Positions 1-8,373 are shown, counted from the first letter of the stretch. The stretch is DNA of 12,746 bases from Candidatus Halomonas stercoripullorum (GCA_019114645.1 DXFC01000302.1:1-12746); one strand, 5' to 3'. Numbers and translations: made by a program. The notes: generated by a model from the sequence alone, not told the origin.

Positions 1-32
1 CCGGTTAATACCGGAAATAATGGGGTGACCCG

Positions 33-40
33 GGAGGGGG
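33..40 (+). promoter_or_regulatory. Ribosome binding site deciding the start of the TRIC-family gene
   Basis: GGAGG at 33-37 (inside a run of G) lies five bases before a TTG codon at 43. The frame is open further upstream to a GTG at 25, but that codon has no purine-rich sequence at a useful distance inside the window. TTG 43 is therefore the better-supported start; GTG 55 and ATG 64 are too far from the site. Confidence 0.5.
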
Positions 41-42
41 AC

Positions 43-834
43 TTGACGGGGTTGGTGTACTGGATGGATATGGCGGGCGTGATCGTCTTCGCGCTATCGG
101 GCGTCATACTTGCCTGTCGCTCGCGCATGGACCCGTTTGGCATGTTGGTACTGGCGGCGGTTACCGGTATCGGTGGCGGTACCTTGCGCGATCTGGTGCT
201 GGGTGTGCCGGTGTTTTGGGTGGCAGATCCGACGTATCTCTGGGTGATTCTCATTACCGTGAGCATATCGATTGTCGGCTTCCATTATATTCACCGTCTG
301 TCCCGGGGGATCTTGCCGGTAGCCGACGCCTTCGGCCTCGCGCTGTTTGCGGTAATCGGGGCGCACAAGGCCCTGACCCTGGAAGCCTCGGGGGTGGTGG
401 CGGTCCTGATGGGCTTGCTGACAGGCACCGGGGGCGGCATGGTGCGCGACATCCTGGCGCGCCGGGTACCCATGGTGCTGCGTGAAGAGATCTACGCTAC
501 CGCCGCTATCGCTGGCGGGGTTGTATATGTGGGTCTGGTAGCATTGGAGGTTGACGCTGTTATCGCGGTAGGCCTGGCATTTGCGGTCACCTTGGGCACA
601 CGCCTTGCGGCGATCTATTGGCACCTGGCGTTGCCGGTATTTGCCTGGGTCGAAATCGAGCCTTCGGACAAGGCGGCGGATAAACCCTTGAATGAAACAT
701 CGTCCGCCATGGACGCTACGACAAAAGCGCAGAAATTGCGGCACCAAGATGGCAAAAAGGCGCTTCCCAAGGCCCGGGTACGTATGATTTCGCCGAGTCG
801 CGAACGTGCCCGGCGGGAGCGTGACAAGGAGTAG
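43..834 (+). CDS. TRIC/UPF0126 family membrane protein (YadS/YicG-like, probable cation channel)
   Basis: This is an inner-membrane protein of the UPF0126/TRIC family. Family knowledge: bacterial and archaeal members are about 200 residues with seven helices, form trimers and conduct monovalent cations. What shows it: two tandem repeats, each carrying the glycine-rich signature, GIGGGTLRD at about residues 42-50 and GTGGGMVRD at about 128-136 (counted from TTG 43). The segment DAFGLALFAVIGAHKA (about 95-110) is also typical, and hydrophobic helices fill most of residues 5-200. The protein is 263 residues, longer than usual, because about 55 charged, lysine- and arginine-rich residues follow the last helix; this tail should be cytoplasmic or exposed and has no motif I recognise. 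GTG 25 is an alternative start adding six residues. The gene is followed after 85 bases by the DUF3581 gene on the same strand. Family assignment is firm; physiological substrate is unknown. Confidence 0.9.
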   Translation: MTGLVYWMDMAGVIVFALSGVILACRSRMDPFGMLVLAAVTGIGGGTLRDLVLGVPVFWVADPTYLWVILITVSISIVGFHYIHRLSRGILPVADAFGLALFAVIGAHKALTLEASGVVAVLMGLLTGTGGGMVRDILARRVPMVLREEIYATAAIAGGVVYVGLVALEVDAVIAVGLAFAVTLGTRLAAIYWHLALPVFAWVEIEPSDKAADKPLNETSSAMDATTKAQKLRHQDGKKALPKARVRMISPSRERARRERDKE

Positions 835-878
835 CACGCAAGCTGTGGGCCTCGGGAAGGCAAAAATATGGCATCATC

Positions 879-891
879 GCCCCTTCGGGGC
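879..891 (+). other. Short GC-rich hairpin between the TRIC and DUF3581 genes
   Basis: GCCCC-TTC-GGGGC forms a five-base-pair stem 28 bases before the DUF3581 start. It is not followed by a T run, so it is not a standard intrinsic terminator. It could be a weak terminator for the TRIC gene or a 5' leader hairpin. The stem is short and may be chance. Confidence 0.25.
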
Positions 892-919
892 ATCTTACTT
901 CAGGCAGGCCAGGACTCGC

Positions 920-1639
920 ATGTTTCTCAATCCTTACCACACCCAGACGGGTTCAACCATTCGTATCACTTCACAGCAGGCGAGTGATTTCGCCAAGCGT
1001 GTTGCGGGAGACTTCAATCCTATTCACGATGCCGGCGCCCGCCGTTTCTGTGTTCCCGGCGACCTTCTGTTCGCGTTGGTGCTGAACCGCTTTGGCTTGT
1101 CGCCGCGAATGGATTTTCGTTTTCGCAACATGGTGGGCGATGGCAAACCGCTGTGCCTGGTGGAGGGTGAGGCCGGGCAGGTTGAGGTCAAGGATGACGA
1201 AGGCCGGCTTTATCTGGAAGTCGAGCGTCAGGGACAGGCGAGCCATGAACTGGCCCTTATCGAGGCTTTTACCCGTCGCTATGTCGCCTTCTCGGGCAAG
1301 AACTTTCCTCATGTGCTCAAGCCGCTTCTTGAGGAGCAGGGGGTCATGTTCAACCCCAAGCGCCCGTTGGTGATCTACGACAGCATGGGCTTCTCGCTTG
1401 AGCATACCGAACTTGCCGATCCGGCTCTGGAGCTGATCGATGCGCGGCTGGAAGTGGCCGGCAAGCGCGGTGACGTGACGCTGGATTTCCATATTCTTGA
1501 TCGTGGCGAGACCGTGGGCAGTGGCTCGAAAAAGCTCGTGGTCAGCGGCTTGAGCGCTTATGACGCCACGGCCATGGACGCCATCGTGGCTGAGTTCTAT
1601 CGCCTCAAGGCCGCTTATGAGAGTGAGCAGCCTGCCTGA
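920..1639 (+). CDS. DUF3581 family protein (hot-dog/hydratase-like motif)
   Basis: The protein belongs to the gammaproteobacterial DUF3581 family, of unknown function; I recognise it from its start (MFLNPYHTQTG) and the block VAGDFNPIHDAGARRFCVPG. It has 239 residues, no signal peptide and no membrane helix, so it is probably cytoplasmic. Residues 29-60 resemble the active-site signature of MaoC/(R)-specific enoyl-CoA hydratases (GDxNPIHxD followed by a proline-containing helix), with Asp31 and His36 where the catalytic pair sits in those enzymes. Hydratase or acyl-thioester activity is inference. The reading frame is open back to 806, inside the previous gene, but ATG 920 has AGGA at 911-914, five bases upstream, and matches the family start. 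The 3' end overlaps the convergent acyltransferase gene by 25 bases. Spacing after the TRIC gene would allow co-transcription, but nothing shows a shared function. Confidence 0.85.
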   Translation: MFLNPYHTQTGSTIRITSQQASDFAKRVAGDFNPIHDAGARRFCVPGDLLFALVLNRFGLSPRMDFRFRNMVGDGKPLCLVEGEAGQVEVKDDEGRLYLEVERQGQASHELALIEAFTRRYVAFSGKNFPHVLKPLLEEQGVMFNPKRPLVIYDSMGFSLEHTELADPALELIDARLEVAGKRGDVTLDFHILDRGETVGSGSKKLVVSGLSAYDATAMDAIVAEFYRLKAAYESEQPA

Positions 1640-2682
1640 CTTGCACGCCGCTGTTCCGGTACATGCAGCGTCTTGCCGAATAGCATGCCTCCACCGGGAA
1701 TACGATTGGCCAGCCAGTTCAAGCCGATTGAGCCGGCCATGCCCACTACAAGCAGTAGTAGACAGTAGAGCCACAGCGGAAAGGGCACAAACTCATGTAC
1801 GAAGTCGACCATGGCAAAAAACATCGGGTGAGCCAGGTAGATGCCGAATGAGTAGCGGTTGATGCGCTTGACCAGTGGGGTGGCGTGCACGTTACGCAAG
1901 CGTGTCAGGGTGAACAGGGTAAAGAGAATGAACAGCGGGATTACCCAGGTCTCCTTCGACGAGTGCTCAAGCCTGCCGAACCAGGTAAACACGGCGATCA
2001 TGATGAGCCAGGCCAGTAGGGCCTCGGGGCGAGACAACCATCTCAGCCAAGATAGCCGCTGACGCCTGGCGGGCGGGAGCGAAGGGTAGTGCTGCACCAT
2101 CAGCATGGCCAGGAAAAACAGATACAGCCAGCCGAGCGGCGCAATCCAAAGCAGGTAACCCGGCGGCTCGAACTGGTAGTAGCGCGTTAGTCCCCAGTAG
2201 CCGATACCGATCAGGCTGCTGACGATCAGCCAGGGTCCGGCTGGCAACCAGGGCTCCAGCCGGTAGCGCGAGTAGAGCCAATAGAAGGCATAGAACTGCA
2301 TCGCAATGATCAGGAAGTAGCCGTGCCAGCCGGCATAAATCAGATACTCGCGCAACTGCTCGATCAAGTCCACGGGCTCGCCGAGACGCAGCAGGTTAAG
2401 GTAGTTGGATATGGCATACAGCAAGCCATAGACGAGATAAGGCAACATGACGTACTGCAGACGCTTGGTTAGAAAGCCGTGGGGAGGCTGGTTGCCGTAG
2501 CGGATGGAGAATAGAAAGATCGAAATGAAAATAAAGATGGGGGTGCCAAGCACCGCAGGAATGCGCGCCAGGTCGAGATAGACGTTGTCTACGTGCTGAT
2601 TCAGGCGGTCGAGAAAGTGGAAGCTGAACACGGCCAGGCAACCATAAAAACGCAACCAATAGATCTCTTCGACCGGTTTCAT
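1615..2682 (-). CDS. Acyltransferase family 3 membrane protein (OafA/IcaC-like)
   Basis: This is an integral membrane protein of the acyltransferase-3 family, whose members move acyl groups (acetyl, succinyl and others) from the cytoplasm onto surface sugars, lipopolysaccharide or small molecules. The start WLRFYGCLAVFSFHF (residues 9-23) carries the family histidine (His22) in the first helix, followed by GTPIFIFISIFLFS (46-59) and a basic residue (Arg61), the usual active-site surround. A WHGYF...QFY block (119-131) and YSFGIYLAHPMFF (277-289) near the C-terminus also fit. About ten hydrophobic helices are visible in 355 residues, the normal length. ATG 2682 is the chosen start; a TTG lies directly before it and neither has a strong ribosome binding site. 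It diverges from the esterase gene across 130 bases. The acceptor is unknown: there are no glycosyltransferase neighbours in the window. Confidence 0.85.
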   Translation of the reverse strand: MKPVEEIYWLRFYGCLAVFSFHFLDRLNQHVDNVYLDLARIPAVLGTPIFIFISIFLFSIRYGNQPPHGFLTKRLQYVMLPYLVYGLLYAISNYLNLLRLGEPVDLIEQLREYLIYAGWHGYFLIIAMQFYAFYWLYSRYRLEPWLPAGPWLIVSSLIGIGYWGLTRYYQFEPPGYLLWIAPLGWLYLFFLAMLMVQHYPSLPPARRQRLSWLRWLSRPEALLAWLIMIAVFTWFGRLEHSSKETWVIPLFILFTLFTLTRLRNVHATPLVKRINRYSFGIYLAHPMFFAMVDFVHEFVPFPLWLYCLLLLVVGMAGSIGLNWLANRIPGGGMLFGKTLHVPEQRRASQAGCSLS

Positions 2683-2812
2683 CAACGTCTTGCCATCCCT
2701 GGAACAAGGACCCTGAAGCTAAGGAACATTCGGCGCCTGTGTGATGTCGGACCATGACGAGGCGTAAAAATTCCTTTCCACGCTAGTGGTTTCGGCACAG
2801 GGAGCGGGTGCA

Positions 2813-3700
2813 ATGAAGCTCAAGCGTCTTTTCCATGCGCTCTGGTGGGTGGTGCTGGCGACAGGGCTACCGGCCCAGGCCGGTGAAGTCACTTATCATC
2901 ACTTTGCTTCAGAGATACTGGGGCGTGACTATCCCTATACCCTCTACCTACCTGCAGGCTATCACGAGACGCAACAGGCCTATCCGGTACTTTATCTGCT
3001 GCACGGGTCCCACGGCAACGAACGTGACTGGGTCGACAAGGGCAACCTTGAGCGCACTGCTGACCGCTTGATTGCGCAGGGAGTCATTCCGCCACTCGTG
3101 ATTGTCATGCCCGGCAGCCAAAGCTGGTGGATTGACGGGTATAACGAAGCTGCACGTAGTGCGTTTCTCGATGAGCTGGTGCCCCAGGTGGAGGCGACCT
3201 GGCGGGTCGTGCCGCAGCGTGATTGGCGTGCGATTGCCGGGCTTTCCGCCGGGGGTTACGGCACCTTGAATTTCATTCTTGAGCGGCCCGATCTATTCGC
3301 GGCGGCAGCAGCATTGAGTCCTGCCAGTTACGTTCCCTTGCCGCCGCGGAACTCGTCGGCCACGCGGCACCCGGCCTTCCTCGACGCAGCGGGGGATTTC
3401 GATGCGGACCTGTGGCAGCAGCGTAATTATCCCGCTTATCTGGATGACTATGCCGAGCAAGGACAGATTGTCCCGCTCTATCTCAGTGCGGGTCATCGCG
3501 ATGTTTATAACGCCGCCCACCACGCCAGAGTGGTGCATCAGGCATTGGCACCCCATCAACCCGAGCTGCTGACCTTCGAAGTGCTACGTGGTGGCCACAC
3601 CTGGCGTGTCTGGCGCAAGAGTTTACCCAATGCCCTGGCCTGGATCGGCCGCTTTCTGAAGCCACCGGTAGCGCTGGAGAGCTTGCCACCCTCCTCTTGA
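2813..3700 (+). CDS. Exported alpha/beta-hydrolase esterase (esterase D/feruloyl-esterase-like)
   Basis: A serine esterase of the putative-esterase family (PF00756: esterase D, feruloyl esterases, mycolyltransferases). A signal peptide is clear: basic MKLKRL, a hydrophobic stretch, and a likely cut after AQA (residues 21-23), so the enzyme should act in the periplasm or outside the cell. The first strand ends in LLHGSHGNERDW (62-73), which supplies the oxyanion-hole region. The nucleophile elbow is GLSAGGYG (143-150) with Ser145. Asp230 (SAGHRD) and His262 (RGGHTW) are the expected acid and base. It is 295 residues, normal for the family. The frame runs back to 2786, but ATG 2813 has GGGAG at 2800-2804, eight bases upstream, and gives a proper signal peptide. 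It faces the protease gene tail to tail across 45 bases. The substrate ester is not identifiable from sequence. Confidence 0.88.
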   Translation: MKLKRLFHALWWVVLATGLPAQAGEVTYHHFASEILGRDYPYTLYLPAGYHETQQAYPVLYLLHGSHGNERDWVDKGNLERTADRLIAQGVIPPLVIVMPGSQSWWIDGYNEAARSAFLDELVPQVEATWRVVPQRDWRAIAGLSAGGYGTLNFILERPDLFAAAAALSPASYVPLPPRNSSATRHPAFLDAAGDFDADLWQQRNYPAYLDDYAEQGQIVPLYLSAGHRDVYNAAHHARVVHQALAPHQPELLTFEVLRGGHTWRVWRKSLPNALAWIGRFLKPPVALESLPPSS

Positions 3701-3745
3701 AGAAGGAGCCCGGCTAGAGCGGATTTGGCATGTCCAGGGTGTGGC

Positions 3746-6700
3746 TCACTCGGCATCAATCTGCTCAAGCAGGTCGGCAACCGCGGCCTCCAACTGGCGG
3801 TCGCGCTTTACCACTTCGTCTTCAGGAGTCTGCTCCACAAGCACATGAGGCCTCGCGCCGTTATGCTCCATGTCGGTGCCGTCCGGTTGGTACCAGCCGC
3901 GGAAAGGACGACGCACCGTGGCTCCGTCGATCAGCGTATTGCTGCTGGTCGAGATCACTCCGCCGTAGGTCTGCTGGCCCACCAGGGTACCCCGTTCCAG
4001 CGTGGTAAAGGCGTGCGCTAGAATCTCGGCATTCGAGTAGCTCTTCTCGTTGGCCAGCATGTTGATCGGCAGCGTATAGCGTGGTGCATCGAGTCGGTCC
4101 TGGGGGTAATGACCGGTCGCGTTGTAGTCGGCTCCGGCTGGGATCGTGTAGGCGTGCTCGCTGGCCATGATCGACGTCAGGATACGGTCGGTAGTGTGGC
4201 CGCCGCCGTTGTTGCGTACATCGATAATCAAGCCATCCTTGCCGGATGCCGCGGCGTAAAGGTCTCCCTGGAAGCTTTCCAGCGAGGACTGGTTCATGGC
4301 CTGAATGTGCAGGTAACCGAGACGCCCCCCGGAGAGTTCTTCCACCTGCCGGCGGCTCTCTTCACGGAAGGCGTCATATTTGAGCCGGGCGAGGCTGGAC
4401 AGGCTGATGGTGCGTAATACGGTGCGGTATTCGTAGTAGCCATCTGCACTCGGGCGCTCGAAGGTGACGACAACCTCCTGGTTTACCTGGCCGCGTAGCC
4501 GCTGCTGCAGGGTTTCGTCCTGTTCGAATGGCCGCAGGCCAATGGCGGTGATGACGTCGCCTACCGCCAGGGGCATGGGGCCGCGACTGGCTGGGGTGGC
4601 CGGAATGATCTCGTTAATGCGGTAGCCGGCCATACCGCTTTGCGCCCTGATGCGCTCAGCCACGATGCCCAGTCGACCGGAGGGTTCGCGCAACGCGGAT
4701 ACAGGGCCGGGATTGGAAACGCCCATGTGCGAAGCGGCTAATTCCCCCATCAAGCGATTGGCGATATCGCTGAACTCACTAGGCGTGCGCACGCGGCGCA
4801 TCAGGTTGGCGTAATCCTCCACCAGGGCGGGCCAGTCCAGGCCTTTCAGGTCCGTGCGATAGAAGTGCTCGCCAATGATGCGGGCGGCCTCGTAAAACTT
4901 CTGCAGCGCTTGTTCACGCAGATCGATGCGTAGCTGATCGCTAATATCCAGGTAGCGGGGGGAGCCAGTGCCGGAGAGATTGGCCACGGCAGCCCGGCCA
5001 TTGATCAGATAGACCACCTGTTCACCGTTGAGGGTAAGATGCTGGACATTGGCGTTGGGGCCGAGGCGCGTGCGCTGGCTGCCATCCCAGTTCATTACGA
5101 TCAAACCTTCACCACCGGCATTGAAGACATAGCGGTCGCCACCTGGTGTCATTTCATTGCCTGTCTGGTGAGTGGGCGCAGCGGTAATGCGCTCAATACG
5201 GCGCCAGGCGCTCTCCAGTTCGAGTTTCGCGCCCGGCTCAAGCGCCGAGTCTGGTGTGGCGGTGGTCCCGCTGGCCGAGCCGGGTTCCAGTGGCGTGCGC
5301 CCCTCTGCTGCCTCTCGGGCATCGCGGTAATAGGTGGTGAGTTCACGCGGGGTATAGTCTTCGATTTCACGATCCAGGTAGACGCGATAGAGGTCGTAGC
5401 TGTCACCGGAGCGGTTGGAGATAAAGCTCAACTTGCGGCCATCCGCCGACCAGCGCGGGTTGAGGCTGTTGCGCGGATGGCGAGTGATATTGACCGGTTT
5501 CGCGGAGCCGTCGGCTGGTACGATAAAAATGTTGCTGCTGAAGTTCAGGTCGTTCTGGGCATAGGCGATATAGCGGCTGTCCGGTGACCAGCGCCACTGC
5601 ATGAAGCTGTCCCAACCCTCCAGCAAGGTGTGCGTTTCGCCGCTGGCCAGATCAAGGATGACCAGGTCGCCGCGGCCACGGCGGAAAGCCAGTGAGCGCC
5701 CATCCGGCGAGGGGGAAACATCGCGGTCGTTATGCTCGCTGGTAGCCACGACCGGGCTGATTTCGAACTCGAGGGCATCATGCCAGCGCGCCGGATCCCG
5801 CTCTTCCGGCAGGTCATGGGATGGTGCTTCCTGCAGGTCCTCCTCCGGAATGCGCTCCACTTCTGCTTGAGGTTCCTGAGTCGAGGGTGGCAGGTCGGCA
5901 GGATCGCCCGGGCTGGGGATAAATATCGGGTCAAGAATAAACCCAGGGTCTTGGGGAGCGAAGGGGTCCTCCGGCTCTTCACCGTGCATGGCCAAATTAG
6001 CGTCGGTGTCAATATCGTTTTCCGTGACTGCATCAGACTCGCTAGCGTTGTCCTCGACAGGGTGTGCGGCAGCCAATGAAACGCCGGTGTCATCCTGCCA
6101 CTGGTGGCGCGTAACACGCGCTTCACCTGGCTGGCGCTGGTGGCTACGGAGCACTTCACTACGGGTCAGCGCTACGTCTGCCTGATAGATCGATTCACTG
6201 CCGTCGGCGTCGTTGACGAAATAGAGGCGCAGCCCGTCGGGTGACCAGGCCAGGCCGTGATGGCGGGCATGAGTGTCTGGTGTAACCAGCAGGGTGGGGC
6301 TCTGCTCATCCACATGACGTATATAGACACGCCCGTAGGCGATATAGGCCATGGTCTGACCGTCCGGGCTCAGTGCCGCTTCACTGATGTCACGATCGAT
6401 ACGGTGCAGCCGATATATGTCGCGACCGTCATCGGGAGCGCGTAGGGCAATGGGCTTCGGTTCGGCGCCGGGGGTTTCCAGGTCCAGCGTCATCAGTGTG
6501 TCCCAAACCTGGAGCACGACGGTGCTGCCATCCCGGGAGACATCGAAGTGCTGCAGGCCGTGTTTGTCGAAATGCGTGAGGCGCTCGATGGTGCGTTCGG
6601 AGTCGAGTTGCATGCGGTAGAGATTGACGGTCTGATCCTCGCGGTCGGACATGAACAGCAAGGTGTCCTCGTCGACCCAGCGTGGCAAGCCGTCATCGCC

Positions 6701-7393
6701 GTCACGCTCGGTCAGCGGTTCGAAATCCTCGCTGCCCAACTCATGCAGCCAGATATTCAGTGCATCGGGCCCGCGATAGTGACGCCGGTTCCAGTCGTGA
6801 TAGGCCGCGCCGCGGGTGAAAGCCACATAGCGGCCGTCCGGGGAGAGCTGGGGCGCCGAGCCGAAGGCGTCATGCAGACGGGTATACTCACCGCCTTCCG
6901 GCGCCAGCTGATAGGGCCGTTGATCGCGGTAGACATCGGCTTCGAGCATGCCGGAAAACGTGATGACCGGCTCGCCGTTGGCATCCAGCCCATAGGCGGG
7001 GTTGCGTAGATGCTGGTCGCTGTAGGTGAGCTGGGTGAGCCGGCTACCGTCGCGATGCATGCGCCACAAGTTGAGATAGCCATCGCGCATTGAAGCAAAC
7101 AGGATCCACTCGCCATCGGGGCTCCAGCTGGAGTGCAGGTCGTCGAGGTCGTGGCGGGTCAGGCGTACCGCCTCGCCCCCCTCGCTCGAGACCCGCCAGA
7201 GATCGCCACGCCAACTGAAGATCAGCTCCGAACCATCCGGGCTGATGGAAGGAAAGCGGGGAAGGCCAACCTCGCCGGAGCGCTCCTGTGCCCAGCTTGG
7301 CCAACTGATGATCAGGCCCCACAGCAAAACGAGGAGTGACAAGTGGCGTACGGCAACACGGAGCGGGAGCCAATGATCAGGGAAGCCTTGCAT
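3746..7393 (-). CDS. Exported Tricorn-type S41 peptidase with beta-propeller domains
   Basis: A 1215-residue protease of the Tricorn group (MEROPS S41). An N-terminal signal sequence (hydrophobic 18-30, probable cut after SWA, 33-35) predicts export, unlike cytoplasmic archaeal Tricorn. Two beta-propeller regions follow (about 45-410 and 548-815), marked by repeated SPDG-type turns at 51, 91, 184, 286 (SRDG), 342, 384, 562 and 649 (SADG). Then come a helical C1 region (about 815-905), a PDZ domain (about 906-995, ending strands around DVITAIGLRPF) and the S41 catalytic core (about 1000-1215) with DVRNNGGG (1058-1065). By position the catalytic set is Ser888-His889 (AASHMGV), nucleophile Ser1120 (SYSNAE) and Glu1176 (DMEHNG); spacing agrees with archaeal Tricorn as I remember it, so it should be active on oligopeptides. 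An acidic, proline-rich insert occupies about 440-535. ATG 7393 has AAAGGA ten bases upstream. The lipid kinase gene lies 86 bases upstream on the same strand. Confidence 0.9.
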   Translation of the reverse strand: MQGFPDHWLPLRVAVRHLSLLVLLWGLIISWPSWAQERSGEVGLPRFPSISPDGSELIFSWRGDLWRVSSEGGEAVRLTRHDLDDLHSSWSPDGEWILFASMRDGYLNLWRMHRDGSRLTQLTYSDQHLRNPAYGLDANGEPVITFSGMLEADVYRDQRPYQLAPEGGEYTRLHDAFGSAPQLSPDGRYVAFTRGAAYHDWNRRHYRGPDALNIWLHELGSEDFEPLTERDGDDGLPRWVDEDTLLFMSDREDQTVNLYRMQLDSERTIERLTHFDKHGLQHFDVSRDGSTVVLQVWDTLMTLDLETPGAEPKPIALRAPDDGRDIYRLHRIDRDISEAALSPDGQTMAYIAYGRVYIRHVDEQSPTLLVTPDTHARHHGLAWSPDGLRLYFVNDADGSESIYQADVALTRSEVLRSHQRQPGEARVTRHQWQDDTGVSLAAAHPVEDNASESDAVTENDIDTDANLAMHGEEPEDPFAPQDPGFILDPIFIPSPGDPADLPPSTQEPQAEVERIPEEDLQEAPSHDLPEERDPARWHDALEFEISPVVATSEHNDRDVSPSPDGRSLAFRRGRGDLVILDLASGETHTLLEGWDSFMQWRWSPDSRYIAYAQNDLNFSSNIFIVPADGSAKPVNITRHPRNSLNPRWSADGRKLSFISNRSGDSYDLYRVYLDREIEDYTPRELTTYYRDAREAAEGRTPLEPGSASGTTATPDSALEPGAKLELESAWRRIERITAAPTHQTGNEMTPGGDRYVFNAGGEGLIVMNWDGSQRTRLGPNANVQHLTLNGEQVVYLINGRAAVANLSGTGSPRYLDISDQLRIDLREQALQKFYEAARIIGEHFYRTDLKGLDWPALVEDYANLMRRVRTPSEFSDIANRLMGELAASHMGVSNPGPVSALREPSGRLGIVAERIRAQSGMAGYRINEIIPATPASRGPMPLAVGDVITAIGLRPFEQDETLQQRLRGQVNQEVVVTFERPSADGYYEYRTVLRTISLSSLARLKYDAFREESRRQVEELSGGRLGYLHIQAMNQSSLESFQGDLYAAASGKDGLIIDVRNNGGGHTTDRILTSIMASEHAYTIPAGADYNATGHYPQDRLDAPRYTLPINMLANEKSYSNAEILAHAFTTLERGTLVGQQTYGGVISTSSNTLIDGATVRRPFRGWYQPDGTDMEHNGARPHVLVEQTPEDEVVKRDRQLEAAVADLLEQIDAE

Positions 7394-7416
7394 TGCGAAT
7401 GTGTCCTTTTACCGCG

Positions 7417-7422
7417 ATTATG
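7417..7422 (-). promoter_or_regulatory. Possible -10 element (CATAAT) for the protease gene
   Basis: Read on the minus strand, CATAAT lies 23 bases before the protease start, leaving room for a short leader. It matches TATAAT at five of six bases. No good -35 hexamer is found 16-18 bases upstream, so the call is weak. The protease may equally be transcribed from the lipid kinase promoter. Confidence 0.25.
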
Positions 7423-7479
7423 CTCTTCCCAACGTAGCAATGATCACGACACCTATCGAATCCAAGCCCAAGGCATGGT

Positions 7480-8373
7480 TCATGTCGTTGGTTTCGATCG
7501 GGGTGCCGCGACCACCCCGTGGCTGGCAACCTCAAGTACGGCGTGTCTGATCGCTACCGTCACCTCCGAGACTCGGCCCAGATGCTCGCCATCTGCCGTC
7601 AACGTATGGGGGCGGCGTAACTGTATATGACACTCGGGCACGCGCAGGTGTACCAGCGTATCGTCCCCTTTGGGGGTGCGCCCCAATAGACGCGTGGAGA
7701 GATAAGAAAACAGCAGGCGCAGCCATGAGCGCTGGCGTACCGCCACGATGTCCAGCTGGCCATCATCAATTCGAGCATCCTTGATCGTATGACCGCCGCC
7801 GAAGTAGGCGCCGCAAGCCATGGCGATAGTTAACCAGTGACCTTCGGCTACCTGGTCGCCTCCCTCGATGCGTGCGGTAATCGAACGCCGCAGGCGCAGC
7901 GTGCGGGCCAGCATGGCGAGATAGCTGAAACGTCCCAACAGTTTCTTTTCCTGGGAAGAGGCGGCACTTACCGGGGCCGTGCCCAGCCCGATATGCGCCA
8001 CATTCAGATAAAGCTGGTCGTTGATCCATGCGGCATCAACATGAACCGTATGCTTACCCAATGCGATGCGGCATGTCTCTGCCGGATCATCAGACAAGCC
8101 CAGGTTGCGTGAAAAATCGTTGGCCGTACCTGATGGCAAAACACCGAGAATGGCCTTGCGCTCGATGCAGATGGAAGCGGCGAGGTTGACGGAGCCATCG
8201 CCTCCGGCGACCAGCAGCCGGTCACCCGGCTCAATCCGGTGATGCCAATCGGTTTCGGCAATGTCTTGTACCTGCAGTGACTCAAGGCCGGCGGCTTGAA
8301 GGTGTTCGCGCCAGAAGTCGACGTTATGGCTGCCGTCGCCGGCAGCGGTGTTGGCCATCAGCCAATAGTTCAT
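7480..8373 (-). CDS. Diacylglycerol kinase-like lipid kinase (YegS/BmrU type)
   Basis: A 297-residue protein of the diacylglycerol/sphingosine kinase catalytic family, which phosphorylates a membrane lipid alcohol using ATP at the cytoplasmic face of the inner membrane. The nucleotide-binding signature VAGGDGSVN is at 55-63 and the family block GVLPSGTANDFSRNLG at 77-92. The second domain shows FGGGHTIKDARIDDGQLDIV (191-210) and the closing TADGE motif (259-263). Length is normal. The frame extends 51 codons further upstream, but ATG 8373 has AAGGAG six bases before it and the protein then starts with the usual first strand (MNYWLMANTAAGDG). It is divergent from the MDR/racemase operon and is followed by the protease gene. 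It could be a diacylglycerol, phosphatidylglycerol or other lipid kinase; the sequence alone does not decide. Confidence 0.9.
   Translation of the reverse strand: MNYWLMANTAAGDGSHNVDFWREHLQAAGLESLQVQDIAETDWHHRIEPGDRLLVAGGDGSVNLAASICIERKAILGVLPSGTANDFSRNLGLSDDPAETCRIALGKHTVHVDAAWINDQLYLNVAHIGLGTAPVSAASSQEKKLLGRFSYLAMLARTLRLRRSITARIEGGDQVAEGHWLTIAMACGAYFGGGHTIKDARIDDGQLDIVAVRQRSWLRLLFSYLSTRLLGRTPKGDDTLVHLRVPECHIQLRRPHTLTADGEHLGRVSEVTVAIRHAVLEVASHGVVAAPRSKPTT

Noticed and set aside
2..28. Open frame from the left edge ending in TGA at 26-28, perhaps the tail of an upstream gene
   Set aside because: Only eight codons are visible; nothing identifies it as coding.
94..837. 247-codon minus-strand frame opposite the TRIC gene
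   Set aside because: Shadow frame; the plus strand encodes a recognisable membrane protein.
2742..2770. TGATGT / TAAAAA as a promoter for the esterase
   Set aside because: The -35 match is poor and the -10 is only an A-rich tract.
3706..3747. GAGCC...GGCTC inverted repeat in the gap between the convergent esterase and protease genes, a possible bidirectional terminator
   Set aside because: Only five paired bases with a loop of over 30 and no T run.
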